A DNA stretch of 64,000 bases from Psettodes erumei (Eukaryota; Chordata; Actinopteri; Pleuronectiformes; Psettodidae). Position 1 is the first letter of the stretch; every line of letters begins with the position of its first letter. Of this stretch, positions 27,945 through 39,047 are shown piece by piece. The stretch covers positions 813,501 to 877,500 of the forward strand of contig JAFBJZ010000969.1 of the NCBI GenBank assembly GCA_016785225.1, in the 5' to 3' direction. Made by a program: the position numbers and the translations under genes. The notes under the pieces were generated by a model, which worked only from the letters and a program-made list of their open reading frames with translations, did no database searches and was not told where the DNA came from.

Positions 27945-29302
27945 TCTGCCTTCATGACAGTTAATGTTCTTCTATCTTGTCTTGACTTTGTCAGACAGAA
28001 ATGCTTCAGTTGCCGTGGAAGATTTGAGTCTGTTTGACATTATCATAATGTTGAATCTTACAGACTGACACACACAGTAAACAAGACACACTGACAAAGC
28101 ATGACAAGTGTTTCTGTGACAGAGGTTAATGTTGTAACGTGTCACAGCGTGCCGTGGCGTCTGTTGAGAACATATGTGCAGGGACACAATCCCAGATTAG
28201 AGCTCCGTCTCAGACAATTCACCTTTTACAAGCTGAAACTGAAAACTCACTTAAACTCTGTCACTTTTTTGCAACTGTTGTGCGCCGTTTCGTTATTTGG
28301 AGCGGGGCTGTCCGCGTGCTCGCTCACAGAAAAGATGGAAGGCAAATCATACGTGAGCAGCTGCACAACGGTCGCACACGGTCAGTTTGTGTGTGATTCA
28401 ACCCTGGATGACCGGAATCTGTGACTCACTTCACTAGAAACTGGCAGGGCTCTGACACCGACACTCACACCGAGGGGAGTTCCATGCGGACGCCGGACCG
28501 TGTGGAAGCTCTGACACTCGGACCCGCGGCGTGTCCACGCTCCCCACACACTGGTCTTTTTGTTCGCGGGCTGCTTCTCGCAGCTCCAGACGGTCTGTTG
28601 GAGGCCTCGCCGACCATCTGCGCTCACTACCACAGAGTGTTATTTGTTCGAACAGGAAGTGATGCAAGAGACCCTTCCTATGTGAGCGGTTTGGGTGACA
28701 GCGGCGTGAGCTGCCCTCGGGCATTTCAGCCATCGCCGAGGCTTCGGTCCGCAGATGATGTCATCAAGACTTCTGATGCTTCTTTTTTTGTGCAAGCGCA
28801 CGTGAATTTTTATACGTACACAAGACCGATAAACGATAAGTGGAACCAATCCCGGTCTAAATGGATCGTCTTTGTTGGTTGTCAGGTGCTGTATGCGTTT
28901 GCCTTCAGGCTTTACTTGTCATGCGCCTTTCATGACAAGCGTCACTGCAAAGAGGAAGTAGAGATGTGGCGCTGGAGCCGTTAACGCCGCAGCAGGGTTT
29001 TACTTCCCTGAACCATCACGTCTTTTGTCAAAATGCGAAACTTTAGCTGTCAAATCAGCCAAATCAGTACAAACAATGGTGAAGGTATGACACGGAGGGT
29101 GTGATCACGAACGCCGCAGGGTTCAGTCTGCCGTGCGGAGCTGCATGCCTGCGGTGCTACTCGCGACCGTACTTTAAAAAAAAAAAGGAACACGACTCAC
29201 AGCAAACTCCTCAGCCAAGCTGTTGGGCGCCTCCTCACCCACGGCCTCCTGCCTGTCCAGCCGGTCCAGGACGCTCCTCAGTGTCCGCGCCTGCTGCTCC
29301 AT
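14034..29302 (-). CDS. ptpn22: Tyrosine-protein phosphatase non-receptor type 22 (LYP/PEP)
   Basis: Cytosolic phosphatase that dampens antigen-receptor signalling, partly by binding CSK. Exons in transcript order: 29302-29201, 27771-27663, 27143-27067, 26934-26839, 26643-26605, 26409-26338, 26099-26040, 25813-25671, 24447-24381, 24289-24212, 24044-23958, 23556-23001, 22898-22812, 22589-22512, 22321-22247, 22152-22016, 14939-14912, 14772-14710, 14533-14430, 14344-14314, 14232-14167, 14095-14034. All phases agree: 738 codons (human 807). Landmarks: KNRYKDIVPFDHSRV, WPDHGVP, catalytic loop HCSAGCGRTG split over two exons (Cys codon 25673-25675, Arg 24432-24434), Q-loop VQTKEQYELV. Two Pro-rich motifs follow: PPPLPERTPESYVL and PPLPERTPESYEL. 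The C-terminus reads RSK-SLKFFKHKQK, then GFGNRFGKPKGPR, the conserved PEST-family tail. PTPN12 was considered; the two proline motifs and the SLK segment favour PTPN22. Exons 14.4-14.9 kb are the least certain. Confidence 0.92.
15370..16390. repeat. 168-170 bp satellite, sub-array 1 (about 6 diverged monomers)
   Basis: Monomers recur with 'CACATGTAATCCAATG' near 15445, 15615, 15780, 15945, 16129 and (degenerate) 16304, spacing 165-184 bp. Each has 'TTTTTGTGACTTTTTGTAAC', 'GTGTTAATGAAACACT', 'GATTTTAGACATTTTTAGG' and a T-rich stretch. This edge sub-array is more diverged and variable in length than the centre, as expected at the border of a satellite. It lies in the large ptpn22 intron. Confidence 0.95.
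16391..16794 (+). mobile_element. Probable LINE 3'-end fragment inserted in the satellite
   Basis: Non-satellite sequence breaks the array. Reading plus-strand 16529-16615 gives SLWNSHQAHQRLKRPVHFK, like the 'LWNSLP..LR...L.TFK..LKTHLF' C-terminus of fish non-LTR reverse transcriptases. It is followed by AATAAATAATGAAAATGAA, a tail-like end. No other coding signal. The assignment rests on this short similarity only. Confidence 0.35.
16795..19163. repeat. 168-170 bp satellite, sub-array 2 (14 monomers, partly alternating A/B types)
   Basis: The 'AATCC' of the marker motif falls at 16937, 17106, 17274, 17444, 17613, 17781, 17947, 18116, 18286, 18453, 18613, 18783, 18954 and 19121; spacing is 160-171 bp. 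Monomers differ at 'TTTTCACACATG...AATGCAGTG' (type B) versus 'TTTTAACACATG...AATGGAGTG' (type A). From 16937 to 17947 they alternate B-A-B-A-B-A-B, suggesting a dimeric higher-order unit of about 338 bp. Nearly every monomer holds the perfect inverted repeat CGACATAGTTTAGTATGTCG. Confidence 0.96.
19164..20306 (-). mobile_element. 5'-truncated CR1/L2/Rex-type LINE with open reverse transcriptase frame
   Basis: Minus-strand frame from about 20306 to the stop at 19465 is open for about 280 codons. It contains GTPQGCVLSPILYTLFTHDC (RT block), the catalytic FADDTAV box, SSFKYLGVHITEDLTW and the C-terminal LLPSGRRYRSVKCRTTRLKN. It lacks the endonuclease and the N-terminal RT blocks, so it is 5'-truncated as usual for LINE copies. 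The 3' tail on the minus strand ends ACATATGACAATAAACACTT, typical of these families. It sits inside the satellite. About 80 bp of monomer is missing at the junction and no target duplication is obvious. The intact frame suggests a fairly recent insertion. Confidence 0.88.
20307..21515. repeat. 168-170 bp satellite, sub-array 3 (7 monomers)
   Basis: Marker 'AATCC' (or GATCC) at 20350, 20523, 20690, 20857, 21027, 21196 and 21367, spacing 167-173 bp. Same internal blocks and inverted repeat as sub-array 2. The last unit decays after 21440 and ends near 21515 in unique DNA, about 240 bp before a candidate ptpn22 exon. Confidence 0.95.
21758..21785 (-). CDS. ptpn22: Candidate alternative 28-nt exon of ptpn22
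   Basis: Bounded by TTCTTGTAG and GTAGGAT on the minus strand, 28 nt, reading SMKAKMTFT plus one base. Length and phase (in at 0, out at 1) are the same as exon 14939-14912, so either could follow the '...WGRSK' exon, but not both in series. It may be a mutually exclusive exon or a chance match. Confidence 0.35.
25020..25480. promoter_or_regulatory. CpG-dense, promoter-like block inside a ptpn22 intron
   Basis: The sequence changes from AT-rich intron to CpG-rich, with E-box-type CACGTG at about 25325, GCCATGTTG-type leader sequence on the minus strand (near 25297) and several GTTAGC motifs. A minus-strand frame from 25327 to 25070 encodes 85 residues (starts MTAGARSGSAMLF) of no family I recognise. 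It lies between the two exons that share the catalytic loop, so a transcript starting here would lack the phosphatase N-terminal part. It could instead be an unrelated inserted promoter. Confidence 0.35.
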
Positions 29303-30330
29303 GGCTGGCTGTACACTGCCCAGGACGCGGCACCTCTCACAGGCATGACAGGACTCCGGGGTCCTCGCCCGGGGGTCATGAAGCAGGGTCGCCGACGCTC
29401 GGGCTCGGGGTCGCGGCGCTGCTGCTCCACGGGGGCGCTCCTCTGCTGAGACGCTCACATCCAGGAACTGTTGAGAGGGAACAAACTGTCTCAGAGGAAG
29501 CAGAAGAAGCGAACAGGTTCTGTGTTCTTATTAAAAAACTTTGCCGCGCCCCCGTGTGCGTGTCTCTCACTGGGTCCTAGAGTCACCCGGGTGTTTGATT
29601 GCATGACGGTGTCACATAGGGCAAAGGGGGGGGGGGAGGGAAACACCCACAAACAGAGCCGGTCGCACACTTGTTCATATAAAGAGGGATGAGCAGCGGA
29701 GGGCAGTCTCAGCCCCCGGGATACGAGAGGAGGGTGGAGGAGGGAGGTGGTCAGGGATGGAGGGAGGAGCGAGGAGGACGGGACTCTGAGAAGCCTGAAA
29801 ATCCTGATGTGCTTAACCAGCAGCTTTTTTTTTTTTTTTAAAGCACCTCACAGAATGTGAGATGAGATGAAGTCAACTCTACAACTTAACTGTGCTCCGG
29901 TGTTTCTAATGTCACTCCAGGCTTTAAAGAGCAATGTGGTGGTGGAGGTTGAGGGGTGGGGGGTGGGGTGGGGTTACGTAATATAAGAATAACCAGTAAA
30001 ACTTGTATATAAAGAAATAAAACACCAGCATTTCAAAGTGACAATGAGAAACCTCAACAGGTGACACTGCTGTGTCAGTCACATGGTGACATCTAGTGGT
30101 TGTTTACGGTTCTAAAGCAGACGGTTCACTTTTACCTGAACACCTCATTGGCTGGCATTCAGTCCGCTGATAGGAGAGTAACACATTCTCAAGGTCGAAG
30201 TGAGCAAATTAAAAAATACGCTGCAGCGGCGGAAAAACAACACACACACGTTTTGTGGCTGCAAAGAAATAACACTGTGTCCTCGTGTTTCAAGGGGTTT
30301 GTGCAAATGACACAAAGTTTGGCATGTGGC

Positions 30331-30375
<45 letters not shown>

Positions 30376-30472
30376 TGCTCTGTACAGGATGCTTTGCTGA
30401 AACCACAGTCCACCTCTAAAGTTTCCTGAGCTTTCATCGTCATTGTCACCATTTCTCATTTTTACCATCAGC
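29303..30472. other. Divergent intergenic region between ptpn22 and the Ig-receptor gene
   Basis: Holds the ptpn22 upstream sequence (minus) and that of the Ig-like gene (plus). Contains a purine-rich GGAGGG stretch (29690-29790), a poly-T run near 29827 and a (CA)n tract at 30337-30371. No convincing ORF and no TATA box at a fitting distance for either gene. Confidence 0.5.
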
Positions 30473-33400
30473 ATGAAGGCGCTTTGTCTGATTTTACTTT
30501 TCCGAGGTAAGTAATCACAACCATCTTTTTATTGATCGTAACAGAGATTTCTATTCCTTTTGCAAAATGGAAAAAAAATTATAAAATGTCCGTGGGTGTC
30601 CTTTTTCCTTTTGCAAATATTTTTTTCCAGGAGTAACATTAATTTGTTTACTAACTGCATTTCTGACAATAATATCAACATTACCAACTTACCATTATCA
30701 TTACCAACTGGAAAATGAATACCAATAAACTTCATTTATGTCAGCATCAGTGAAATGCTTCAGTTACACTGGAATTACACAGTCGTGCTATATTTGACCA
30801 GCACAATCAACAAATGCCAGTTTGTTTTAATAAATGAGTCGGTTTGATGTAGGTCTGGATTATTTTTCTCAGCTATATCTTCAGGTCATGGGCTAGTTTC
30901 CCTCTTTGTTTGTGAAAATTATAATCCCCCCCCCCCCCCCGTGAGAAGCGTCGGTCCTGTGCTGGGTGTAAGTCAGACTCTGTCTTTCAGCGAGTCTTCA
31001 GCTCCAGTGCGATAAAAGAGAGGTCACAGGACACATTGGAGGAGAAATCCTTCTCATCTGCAAGTACAACACGAACAACTTCCTGTTCAGTAGGAAGTAC
31101 TGGTGCCGCGGGGACTCCAGAGCCACCTGTCACATTATGGTGGATTCAGAGCGCGTGGACAGAACCGGCCGGTTTCACGTGGTTGACGCAAGAAGACGGG
31201 GCCTGTTTGTCAAACTCACTGATCTCCGATTCGATGACGCCGGCGTGTACTGGGTTGGGATAGACAAAATTTACGCTGACATCATGACTTCAGTTAATGT
31301 GATCGTCACTGAAGGTGAGAACAAAACATCTGAACGACTGCTTCTGAAAAACGTACACGTTACTTTCATGAATAATCCCGGGCTGCGTTTGAACATTCAC
31401 TCCTCTCCACCGTCCAGTGGAATGGATTCTAACGTGCTGCTCACCTCTTTGTGCCAGTTCCAGTATCCAAACCCAGACTTTGGCCCTTGACCTCTCTGGC
31501 AGACAGGCCAACATGTTGGGGGCGGCCGGTGACGGTGCGCTGCGGTTCTAGACGGGGCACCGGTGTTGATTACTCCTGGTATCGACGCGCTCGCCCCGAG
31601 GACTTGCTCCTCCAGCAGTCGTCAGACTTGAACCTACACTGCGGCAACGTGGAGGAGGACAGCGGGTTTTACTGCGTCGCCAGGAACGAGGTGGGCAGCC
31701 AGGGCAGCGATGTGGCGTCCGTGCAGGTGCCGATGGCTGCGGACAGCGGCTGCATCTACGTCGTTCACATTCAGGGTAAGAACGTGTTCTCTGTCTGACA
31801 ACGTTTCCTTCAAAATGCAGAATTTGTCCAATGTATTCCCATTGCACAGCGGGTACTGCTATGAGACGTTACAGGTAAATAGTTTAACACAGTACAGGTA
31901 TGATTTTCACGCTCCTCGAGATAAAGTCTCACAATCACTGAAATATGTTTCACATCAAAGTGCCTGAACTGTTAGTTATGGGCTGTCAGCATGTGATGAG
32001 GCTGTGACTTACTATCTCGGGTTATTATCTCATTTTAAAGTTGTGATTTCAGTATCAATGATTGTGGTGATTTACAGTGTGTTGTTTATACAATGGATTA
32101 CAGCAGAGCAGATCTACACGTCCACTTCCTGTGTACTGAAATTGGCAAATTGGCACCTGAAGCCAAAATTATTATTTACACACAAAACAACACAACTTTT
32201 ATATCTGCGGACAAAATGCAGCATCGATTATATATCACAACCGACGTGGAAGTATGCTAGCGTCCTTTAAAGGGAAGGCGATTCTGCCCAAAAAGCGCTG
32301 GCAGTTTTGCTAATGTATGCCGATTAGCCGGTTGAAGGTTTACGACAAAGTTTACGACAGGGTTTACGTGAGCAGGAGGACGCCGACGACTAAAACAGGC
32401 GGCAGAAGCGTTAAAACAGAAACTTACAGGTGCCGTATCTGACGCCGTTTGTTTCAGCCGTGTTGTGATCCACGGAGGTCATGTGATCAGTGATCAGGTG
32501 ATCAGGTGGCCGAGGCTCAAGGGATGTTTAAAACCGTAAAGCGGCTTAAATGGCGTAAAGTCACAAATACCTATTTCTCTTAAATTGAAAGCCCCCTCCC
32601 CAAATAAAACCAGTTTAAATGGGATATATATGACCTCTACCCCTTATATCGAAAGCAGAATAAAGTCGCTATAATAAAATCGGTAGTTTTTTTGTTTGTT
32701 TTTTATTTTGTTTTTTAACAATAAACGTTACATAATTCCACAGGACCCCATTCATTCTGGTCTAATCTCACAAGCGCCGCCACAAAACCCGGAAGTTCAG
32801 ACAGTGGGTGTTCTCCTATTTATCATTTCAACAGCACTTTCCAGCTCATTTTTTTGAGAAAAAAAACAGAAAAAATGTTATGAAGCTCAAAACTTTATAT
32901 TTCTGTACACAGGAGCCATGTTTGCATGGACATATATAATAAATCATAAACACGGACTTCACAGGATGTACTGATGTTTCATGATGGTTGGGAAATACGT
33001 ATTTTGCAAGTTACACACTCATAAAAGACTGGTGCTTTGATATCTTTCTTTTGAATCATCAGACCAACCCATCTATGACTGTGCAGACAGAATGAATGAG
33101 CACCACCACCTTGGCCAAACCTCTGCCTCTGACTGCCTGCCAGGCCTCCATGAACCTCCACGCTGACACAAGAAACCAGTCCCTGCTAACCAACCAAACT
33201 CATCAAGATCCATTTCTCAGCAGGTCAGACTGTATATGATATTTTCCTAATCACGTCATAACGCTTTGCCAGTGTTGTCTAACAATCCAGTCATCAATCA
33301 TGCCTTTGTTTTTTTTTTCAGGGCATGGACAGAGTTGCCACTCTGGTATTCATTGCTGCGTACGAGTGTTTTTGCATCCTTGCTGATATTTTTGTGCATA

Positions 33401-33481
33401 TTTTTTATATGTACAATACCAGGACACAAAAAACAGGGCAAGAGGAAGAAAAAAAAGGGAAAAAGAAAGCAGAAGCACTGA
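30473..33481 (+). CDS. Two-Ig-domain transmembrane receptor, pIgR/CD300-like (exon 4 frame-shifted)
   Basis: Predicted type I surface receptor. Exons: 30473-30506 (signal peptide, MKALCLILLFRG), 30991-31314 (V-type Ig), 31458-31775 (second Ig), 33063-33223, 33322-33481. The V domain has the paired cysteines plus an extra pair (KYWCRGDSRATC) and DDAGVYW, as in pIgR/CD300 molecules; fish pIgR-like proteins also have two such domains. The second domain has RCGSRRGTGVDYSWYRR and DSGFYCVARNEVG. The last exon gives a membrane span (LPLWYSLLRTSVFASLLIFL) and a Lys-rich tail with no ITIM. Exon 4 enters in one frame (QPIYDCADRM) but must leave in another, and the exon total is 3n+1: an indel, a broken gene or a missed splice. 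Human PIGR/FCAMR also lie in 1q32. Confidence 0.7.
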
Positions 33482-34358
33482 ATATTATTTCACAATTTTG
33501 TTGGAATGTGAAATTACTTTTATCAGATTAAGCACAAATACAGGTGGTTTATTTGCATTCCATTCTTCAGTGGAGGTCATACACTGGAACCGGGGTGGGT
33601 GTGGGGGGCAGGACTCCTGATAAAGTAGATGCTTCAGTACTGATTTCTAATGTCGGCTTTATTTTGAAACATACTTGAGTTTGACTGGGGAGACAAGTCC
33701 ATAAAAGAGCACGTGATATAGTGTAAATAATGATCTTCCTGTAGCCAAATACGGGTACGAGCATGGTGGGGAACTTTTATGGATTATGATGGGTTGTTTC
33801 TTCATGATATTAAGCAATATAAATACATCAAGCACATGCTGGTAACTAACTCACAATGAATCAGCGATGAGTTGTTCTTTGTTTTAGTTAGTTTGATAAA
33901 CAATAATGATTATGACTAATTCGATTACTAGAACACATGCAACAGTCAAAAGTTATATTATTATTTTGGCTCTTGGGTTGTCTGATTAAAAAAAAACAAC
34001 AAAAAGCTGCCGTGATGATAAAGTTAATATACGAGTGGATGTGAATATAGTTAAAAACACAAACAGACAACAAAAAAAAGTAATATTCCAAAAATATTTA
34101 AACTGAAATGACATAAAAGGGGAAACGAGGCTTTCTCCGGACATTTGGTTCTATTGTTTCGTTTTGTACAGTGAGCACAATGTCTTACAAACATCAGAAA
34201 CTTAGTAGGAAATATATAACTTCCTCGTATGACCATGCCGGGGTTGGGTCCATTACATCACCCCGTGAGGAAACTTTATCCGGTGGTGAACGTGTTGTTA
34301 CCGCGGAGTCACAGGCCCAGAGCGCCTGGTCACCGGAGGACAGGCCGGCGTCACTGCT
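33482..34358. other. Intergenic DNA before the complement-regulator gene
   Basis: AT-rich; no ORF with protein-like composition and no repeat recognised. The last 150 bp becomes GC-rich on approach to the promoter. Confidence 0.5.
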
Positions 34359-34364
34359 TATAAA
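34359..34364 (+). promoter_or_regulatory. cd46: TATA box of the CD46-like gene
   Basis: TATAAA followed by CCCCGCCC, about 100 bp upstream of a strong donor (GTAAGT at 34459). This implies a short untranslated first exon, about 34390-34458, spliced to the exon starting at 35312 that holds the ATG. Confidence 0.55.
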
Positions 34365-34787
34365 CCCCGCCCATCCCGGAGGCCAAACCACCAAACCACC
34401 AAACCAGCGTTGTGCAGGGAGCAGCGAGCTGTGACATTATCCCCTCACGTTTTGTCCTGTAAGTTGACTAACGCGTCTGTACTATTTAACAAAACGAACG
34501 AGCACAACGCGCGTCGTTGATTTCCGGCAGAGCTGCCGAGCGCCCCAGCGCTCGACCGGACCCAACGCGTTTTATGTGGATTTAATAACGAACCGACGGA
34601 TCGGGGAATTCTGGGCGCTCGGTCGAACGCGGTCGAGCGCGTCTTCTAACGTAAACATCTCCCCGTGAATTCGGCGTCTTATTTCGAATAGTTAATTACG
34701 TTAATTAACGCGGACAGACGCCGTTATTTTCGCGGACGCGTCGCCGCCCACTGTGTGTTTTGACAGCGGAAGACGGGAGGAACATGC

Positions 34788-34789
<2 letters not shown>

Positions 34790-34846
<57 letters not shown>
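34790..34846. repeat. (CA)n microsatellite
   Basis: About 28 pure CA units in the first intron of the CD46-like gene. Confidence 0.95.
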
Positions 34847-34851
<5 letters not shown>

Positions 34852-35214
34852 TTATTAACACAAGGCCTTTCGCTGCTGTGTTGACGTCTTTGTATTATTT
34901 TCCGTACATTTCTGAATTAGCCGAATTAGCCTTCCGAAGCTGTCGCTGTCTAATGAAGAAAGCTAGCTACGTAAGATTAGCCACATACGCAGCGTCGCGT
35001 TATCTCTCTTATGTCGACGCATTCGTGAATGGCGTTTGGCTTTGCGGTTGTTTTTTTTTTTTTAAAACTACGTGACAAAGGACCGGAACAAGGCCGAAGT
35101 TTAGCCCGGGGGTGACGCCCGTACATGTGCGACGTCGTTGTTATTGTTGCTAGTTTAACCCGAACCGACTTTTTTTTATCGACGTTTGGGTTCGATAAGC
35201 TCGAACCCAGACCG

Positions 35215-35222
35215 TGACGTCA
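35215..35222. promoter_or_regulatory. cd46: Palindromic CRE (TGACGTCA) near the coding start of the CD46-like gene
   Basis: A perfect CREB/ATF site about 100 bp upstream of the ATG exon, in a CpG-rich end of intron 1 (about 35090-35300). It may belong to a second promoter close to the coding start. Motif evidence only. Confidence 0.4.
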
Positions 35223-35319
35223 GCGACGCGTCTGCAGCCCGCGTGCTCTGGCCTCGCGCGGGTGAAAGCGACGCGGTGTTAATAACGTCGTACCCGCCTT
35301 CTTGTTTCCAGATCCAGTC

Positions 35320-38300
35320 ATGGGCGCCACTTCCTTCCTCCTGCTGTGGAGCCTCGGCCTCGTCCTTGCTGCGCAAGGTGAGAGAGGCCGATCCGGCTTC
35401 TTAAAACCATTTTTGTTCTTTTTCATTTGGTTTAACTTTTTCTTTTTTTTTTTTTTTCCCGCTGCCGCAGCTCAGGACTGCTCCAAACCTCGAGGAGGAC
35501 CCAACATGAACCTGAAGGACAGTGACATCATGAAGGACACCTTCCCTGACGGGGGCACCGCCTCCTTCACCTGTGATATTGGCTACCGGTCAGCGGGAGG
35601 CTCTGCGGTCGTCACCTGCACAGCCGGCACCTGGAGTCCTGTGAGGCTGACGTGCCAGCGTGAATATGATTTTTAAATTTTTTTACATTTACAACAGGCT
35701 GTAAATCTTTATTTGCCCAGGTCGTGGTTATCTGAAGGAAGTTTGAATCAGAATCAACTGGACTTTTTGGACGAGAGGCGAATCGTCTTCAAAGACCTGG
35801 AGCCAAGTCCAGTTAATTTTGATTAAAACTTCCTTGAGATCTGCATTGATGGTAAATATGGCAGAAATACTGCACAACGGGGTTTTTGTCTGTGACATGT
35901 AAAATAATGTCCGACCAACGTATGCTCGCTTATTCAGACGAGTGGCTTTGTGCAAAATGTTAGCCCATAACTTTTAAAGGGAGGAATTAAGACTTTTTTT
36001 TTTTTTTTTTTTTATTTTGCAGGGAAGAACTGTGGCTCTGCTGGAGAAGTGCCAAACGGACACGTTGAATATCCTGAATCGACTGAGTTTGGCGATAAAG
36101 CTGTAGTTCACTGTGACGAAGGGTCAGTTATGAACCCTGCCGGATGAGAGAAATGTCTTTTTTTAAAAACAAATTAATTCAATATTCATTCACTCCTGTT
36201 CAGTGGCGTCACGTGAGATGCGAGGACTCCACCGTGACGGTTGTCGTCTGAAGTTTGAAACCTTTTCCCGTTCTTGTGTAGTTACATGTTGGTGGGCAGA
36301 AGTGAAATGATCTGTCTGAACGAAGGCTGGTCGGGCAGGTTGCCCACTTGTGAAGGTTTGTACGCGACGCAACAAAAGAGATTTTTTTTTTTTTTTAAAA
36401 AAGCTTTTCCATTTTTAATAGTCTTGTTTTTAATCTGTTTTAGTGACGACTTGTACTCGGCCCCCTTCGATTGACAACGGCGATTACATTGAAAAAAAAG
36501 ACGTCTACTCGTTCAGGGAAGTCGTACGGTACAGCTGTCAACCAACTTTTACACTCAACGGATCCCAAACGCTGACGTGTTTAGAAAGTGGAACGTTCCA
36601 TCCCGCCCCCCCGACGTGTATCAGTAAGTGGCTCCGATCGATCGGCCATTTTCCCGACGCCCCGGACGTCCGCGTTCATTGCCTGTGACTGTTTCGCCCG
36701 CAGACGTCCAATGCAAAGAGCCTGCGATTGACTTCGGCGAGTGGGAGGCGGGGTCGCGACCCCCGTACGGATACAAGTCGACAGTGACGTACAGGTGCAG
36801 GACGGGATACGCGATAGTCGGCGAGCACACCCTGACGTGTGGATTGGACAATGAATGGTCACCCGGGCTCCCGACGTGTCAACGTAAGTCGCGACTCGCC
36901 TTTTATACTAATCCTCTGTTTACTGTCGACGGTTAATCAGCTTTTACCAGTTCGAAACAAGTCAGGAAGTCACGTGACGCCACAAATTAAACTGTGGGAT
37001 AATTCCATGAAATGAACTCACGAAGATTATAAGTGGATATTGTCTGAAGAAACCGAACTGCAGCGAAAAGGCGACGTTTCAACAGCTGCCTCACGACGGA
37101 TCAGTAACTTCTGGATGCACGCTCCCCATTTCCTCCCTTTTTTTATGTTTTTATTTTTCTCCAGGAATTGTACCGCCGACCAAACCCACTACTACCACTA
37201 CAACTACCACCACCACCACCACCACCAGCAGCAGCAGCACCACCACCTCTGGAGAAAAGACACCCACGGGTACAGCACAGGGTCAAACGTTGAGGCATCT
37301 CGCTTGAATGAGCGCAGTGATGTCACAAGCTTAAACGCAGCCGTTAGCGGCGCCACCAGCCATGTTTGTTTTTTGGGAAGTGATGCAGCATATTTTTGAA
37401 ACGGAGTTAACAGAGCGTAGACGTTCATCAAACTCGCGTGTCGGCGTAAAGACGGACTCGTGCGTAACTTTCTAACGTCTCCGGTGCCCAGCGAACAACC
37501 TGCTAAATCACCTCAACTAATCTGTTGACTCGTCTCATCTCTCTCTCTCTCTCTTTTTAAAAACAGACAGCAGCAGTAACTCGGCTGTGGCCCTGGGTGT
37601 CGGTATCGGTGTTGCGGGTAAGTTTTGTCCGTGAACCGGTAGATCGAGGCCGCCGCGTTCCGATCCAGATTCCGGGATAAGGACAGAGCGACGGTCGGCG
37701 GTCAAACGTGTAGCTCTGTCTTTTTTTCCTTTTTGATAAAGGGAAAAAAAACCAAAAAACAATCTGGATTACCGAGTCTTATTTTTGTTGATTTTGAGGA
37801 GGACATCACGCGATTAAGTTGCAGTTCATTGGTCGGTCTTCATCCAGTCATCCTTGTCACATCACACGTTTTTGTTTCCCATCGAAATAGGCCTCATTTT
37901 TGGCATTTGTGTTGGGGCGATCTTCTGGAGAAAACAAAGGTAAAACTGTGACAGAAATAACAGACTAACAGCTGTAACGTCCTGCATGTCAGACCAGCTC
38001 TTAACTTCATGTGCCAGTAGTCAGCATGAGCTTTTCTGTCTGTGTCGTGTCACTAAGTGTTGCATGTCGATGTCGTCCGCCCGCTAGCGCGGCGTCAAAC
38101 GTCACCGCCAGGGGGCGCCGCGATCGCACGCCGCACCGTCCTGCACAGAGCGGCTCAGCAGAAAGAGCTCGGCCCCGACCCCGAGGTCGCCCAAACGTCG
38201 GGTTTAACAGTTTGTCTTCACAGATTCTCGCTTTTCTGTTTAAACATTTACACGACCAGAAACGGTTACGGATTCTGGACAAACTCAAGTAATTCAGTCA

Positions 38301-39047
38301 GTTAATGGCGTCCCAAGTTATTTTCTAATCGGATGTGTCAAACGACAACCTGGAGTTCCCTTCTGCTTCATTTCAAAATGTTTTTTTTTTTTTTTCTTTT
38401 TCCCTCACATGGGTTCATTTAACCTCTGCAAAACAGGAAGTTGCGGCCGCCGGTACGATGCGTTGTGAGGAAACGCCTCGTGGTTCTGGCCGGGGGCAGG
38501 GTTGTTTGTGCGCAGCTGTGCAGGAGAGTGTGTTTTTTAAAAAGCGCAAATTAATTCAAGTGTGTTTTTGTTTCTCTGTGAATCCAAAACTCAATTTAGA
38601 TTAAAAAAAAATCTAAAAAATCTACCCTCCCCCCCCGAGTTAATCTCCTAAATTTTATTTCACGACGTGAACGTTAAAGTCACACGTGACGACCTGCTGG
38701 TGTCGGGCCTGTTCGGACAGACTGCGGGGGTGTGTGTGGGTTGATTGTGCTTGTGTGCTTGTTTGTGGCGCAGTAGAGGTGTGTGTGTGTGTGTGTGTGT
38801 GTTGTCACACAGTCACGCTGACCAGTCGTTATTGGATTACAGCCTGTGTAGACGTTAGGGACTGCTGCTCTCGGTAAGGAGGCTGGAGCGAGCGGGCGCC
38901 GCCGCTAACTGACCCGCCTGTTTATTACTAATCTTTCTCCTCCTGCTCAGGGTCCCGCACTTCTTAATCTGTTGACGTCTCCATTAACGCCTCCTCTCTT
39001 TATTTTCCTCCTGCAGTAAGTCTCGCCACCGTGATGGTCCAATATAG
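35320..39047 (+). CDS. cd46: Membrane complement regulator with four CCP/sushi domains (CD46-like)
   Basis: Predicted to protect host cells by binding C3b/C4b, from the CD46/CD55 family. Coding exons: 35320-35377 (signal, MGATSFLLLWSLGLVLAAQ), 35471-35659 (CCP1), 36023-36122 plus 36282-36355 (CCP2), 36444-36623 (CCP3), 36704-36883 (CCP4), 37165-37269 (Thr/Ser/Pro stalk), 37567-37617 and 37891-37939 (membrane span, ALGVGIGVAG then GLIFGICVGAIFW), 39017-39047 (tail, stop 39045-39047). Phases agree: 338 residues. Each CCP has four cysteines and the C-terminal W..G.LPTC pattern. The split of CCP2 over two exons is as in human CD46. The span and short basic tail argue against a GPI-anchored CD55. 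The neighbours mir-29 and cd34 support the CD46 position. Orthology in fish is debated (known as Tecrem in some species), so read the symbol as CD46-like. Confidence 0.85.

Noticed and set aside
28421..28984. 187-codon plus-strand ORF in ptpn22 intron 1
   Set aside because: No recognisable domain or codon pattern; probably chance in GC-rich intron.
32030..32110. Hydrophobic stretch (SMIVVIYSVLFIQW) as the membrane exon of the Ig receptor
   Set aside because: Short, with poor flanks; the exon at 33322 encodes a much better membrane span with a basic tail.
38007..38305. Alternative cytoplasmic-tail exon of the CD46-like gene around 38.1-38.3 kb
   Set aside because: Open frames exist on both strands, but no convincing acceptor/donor pair in phase was found.
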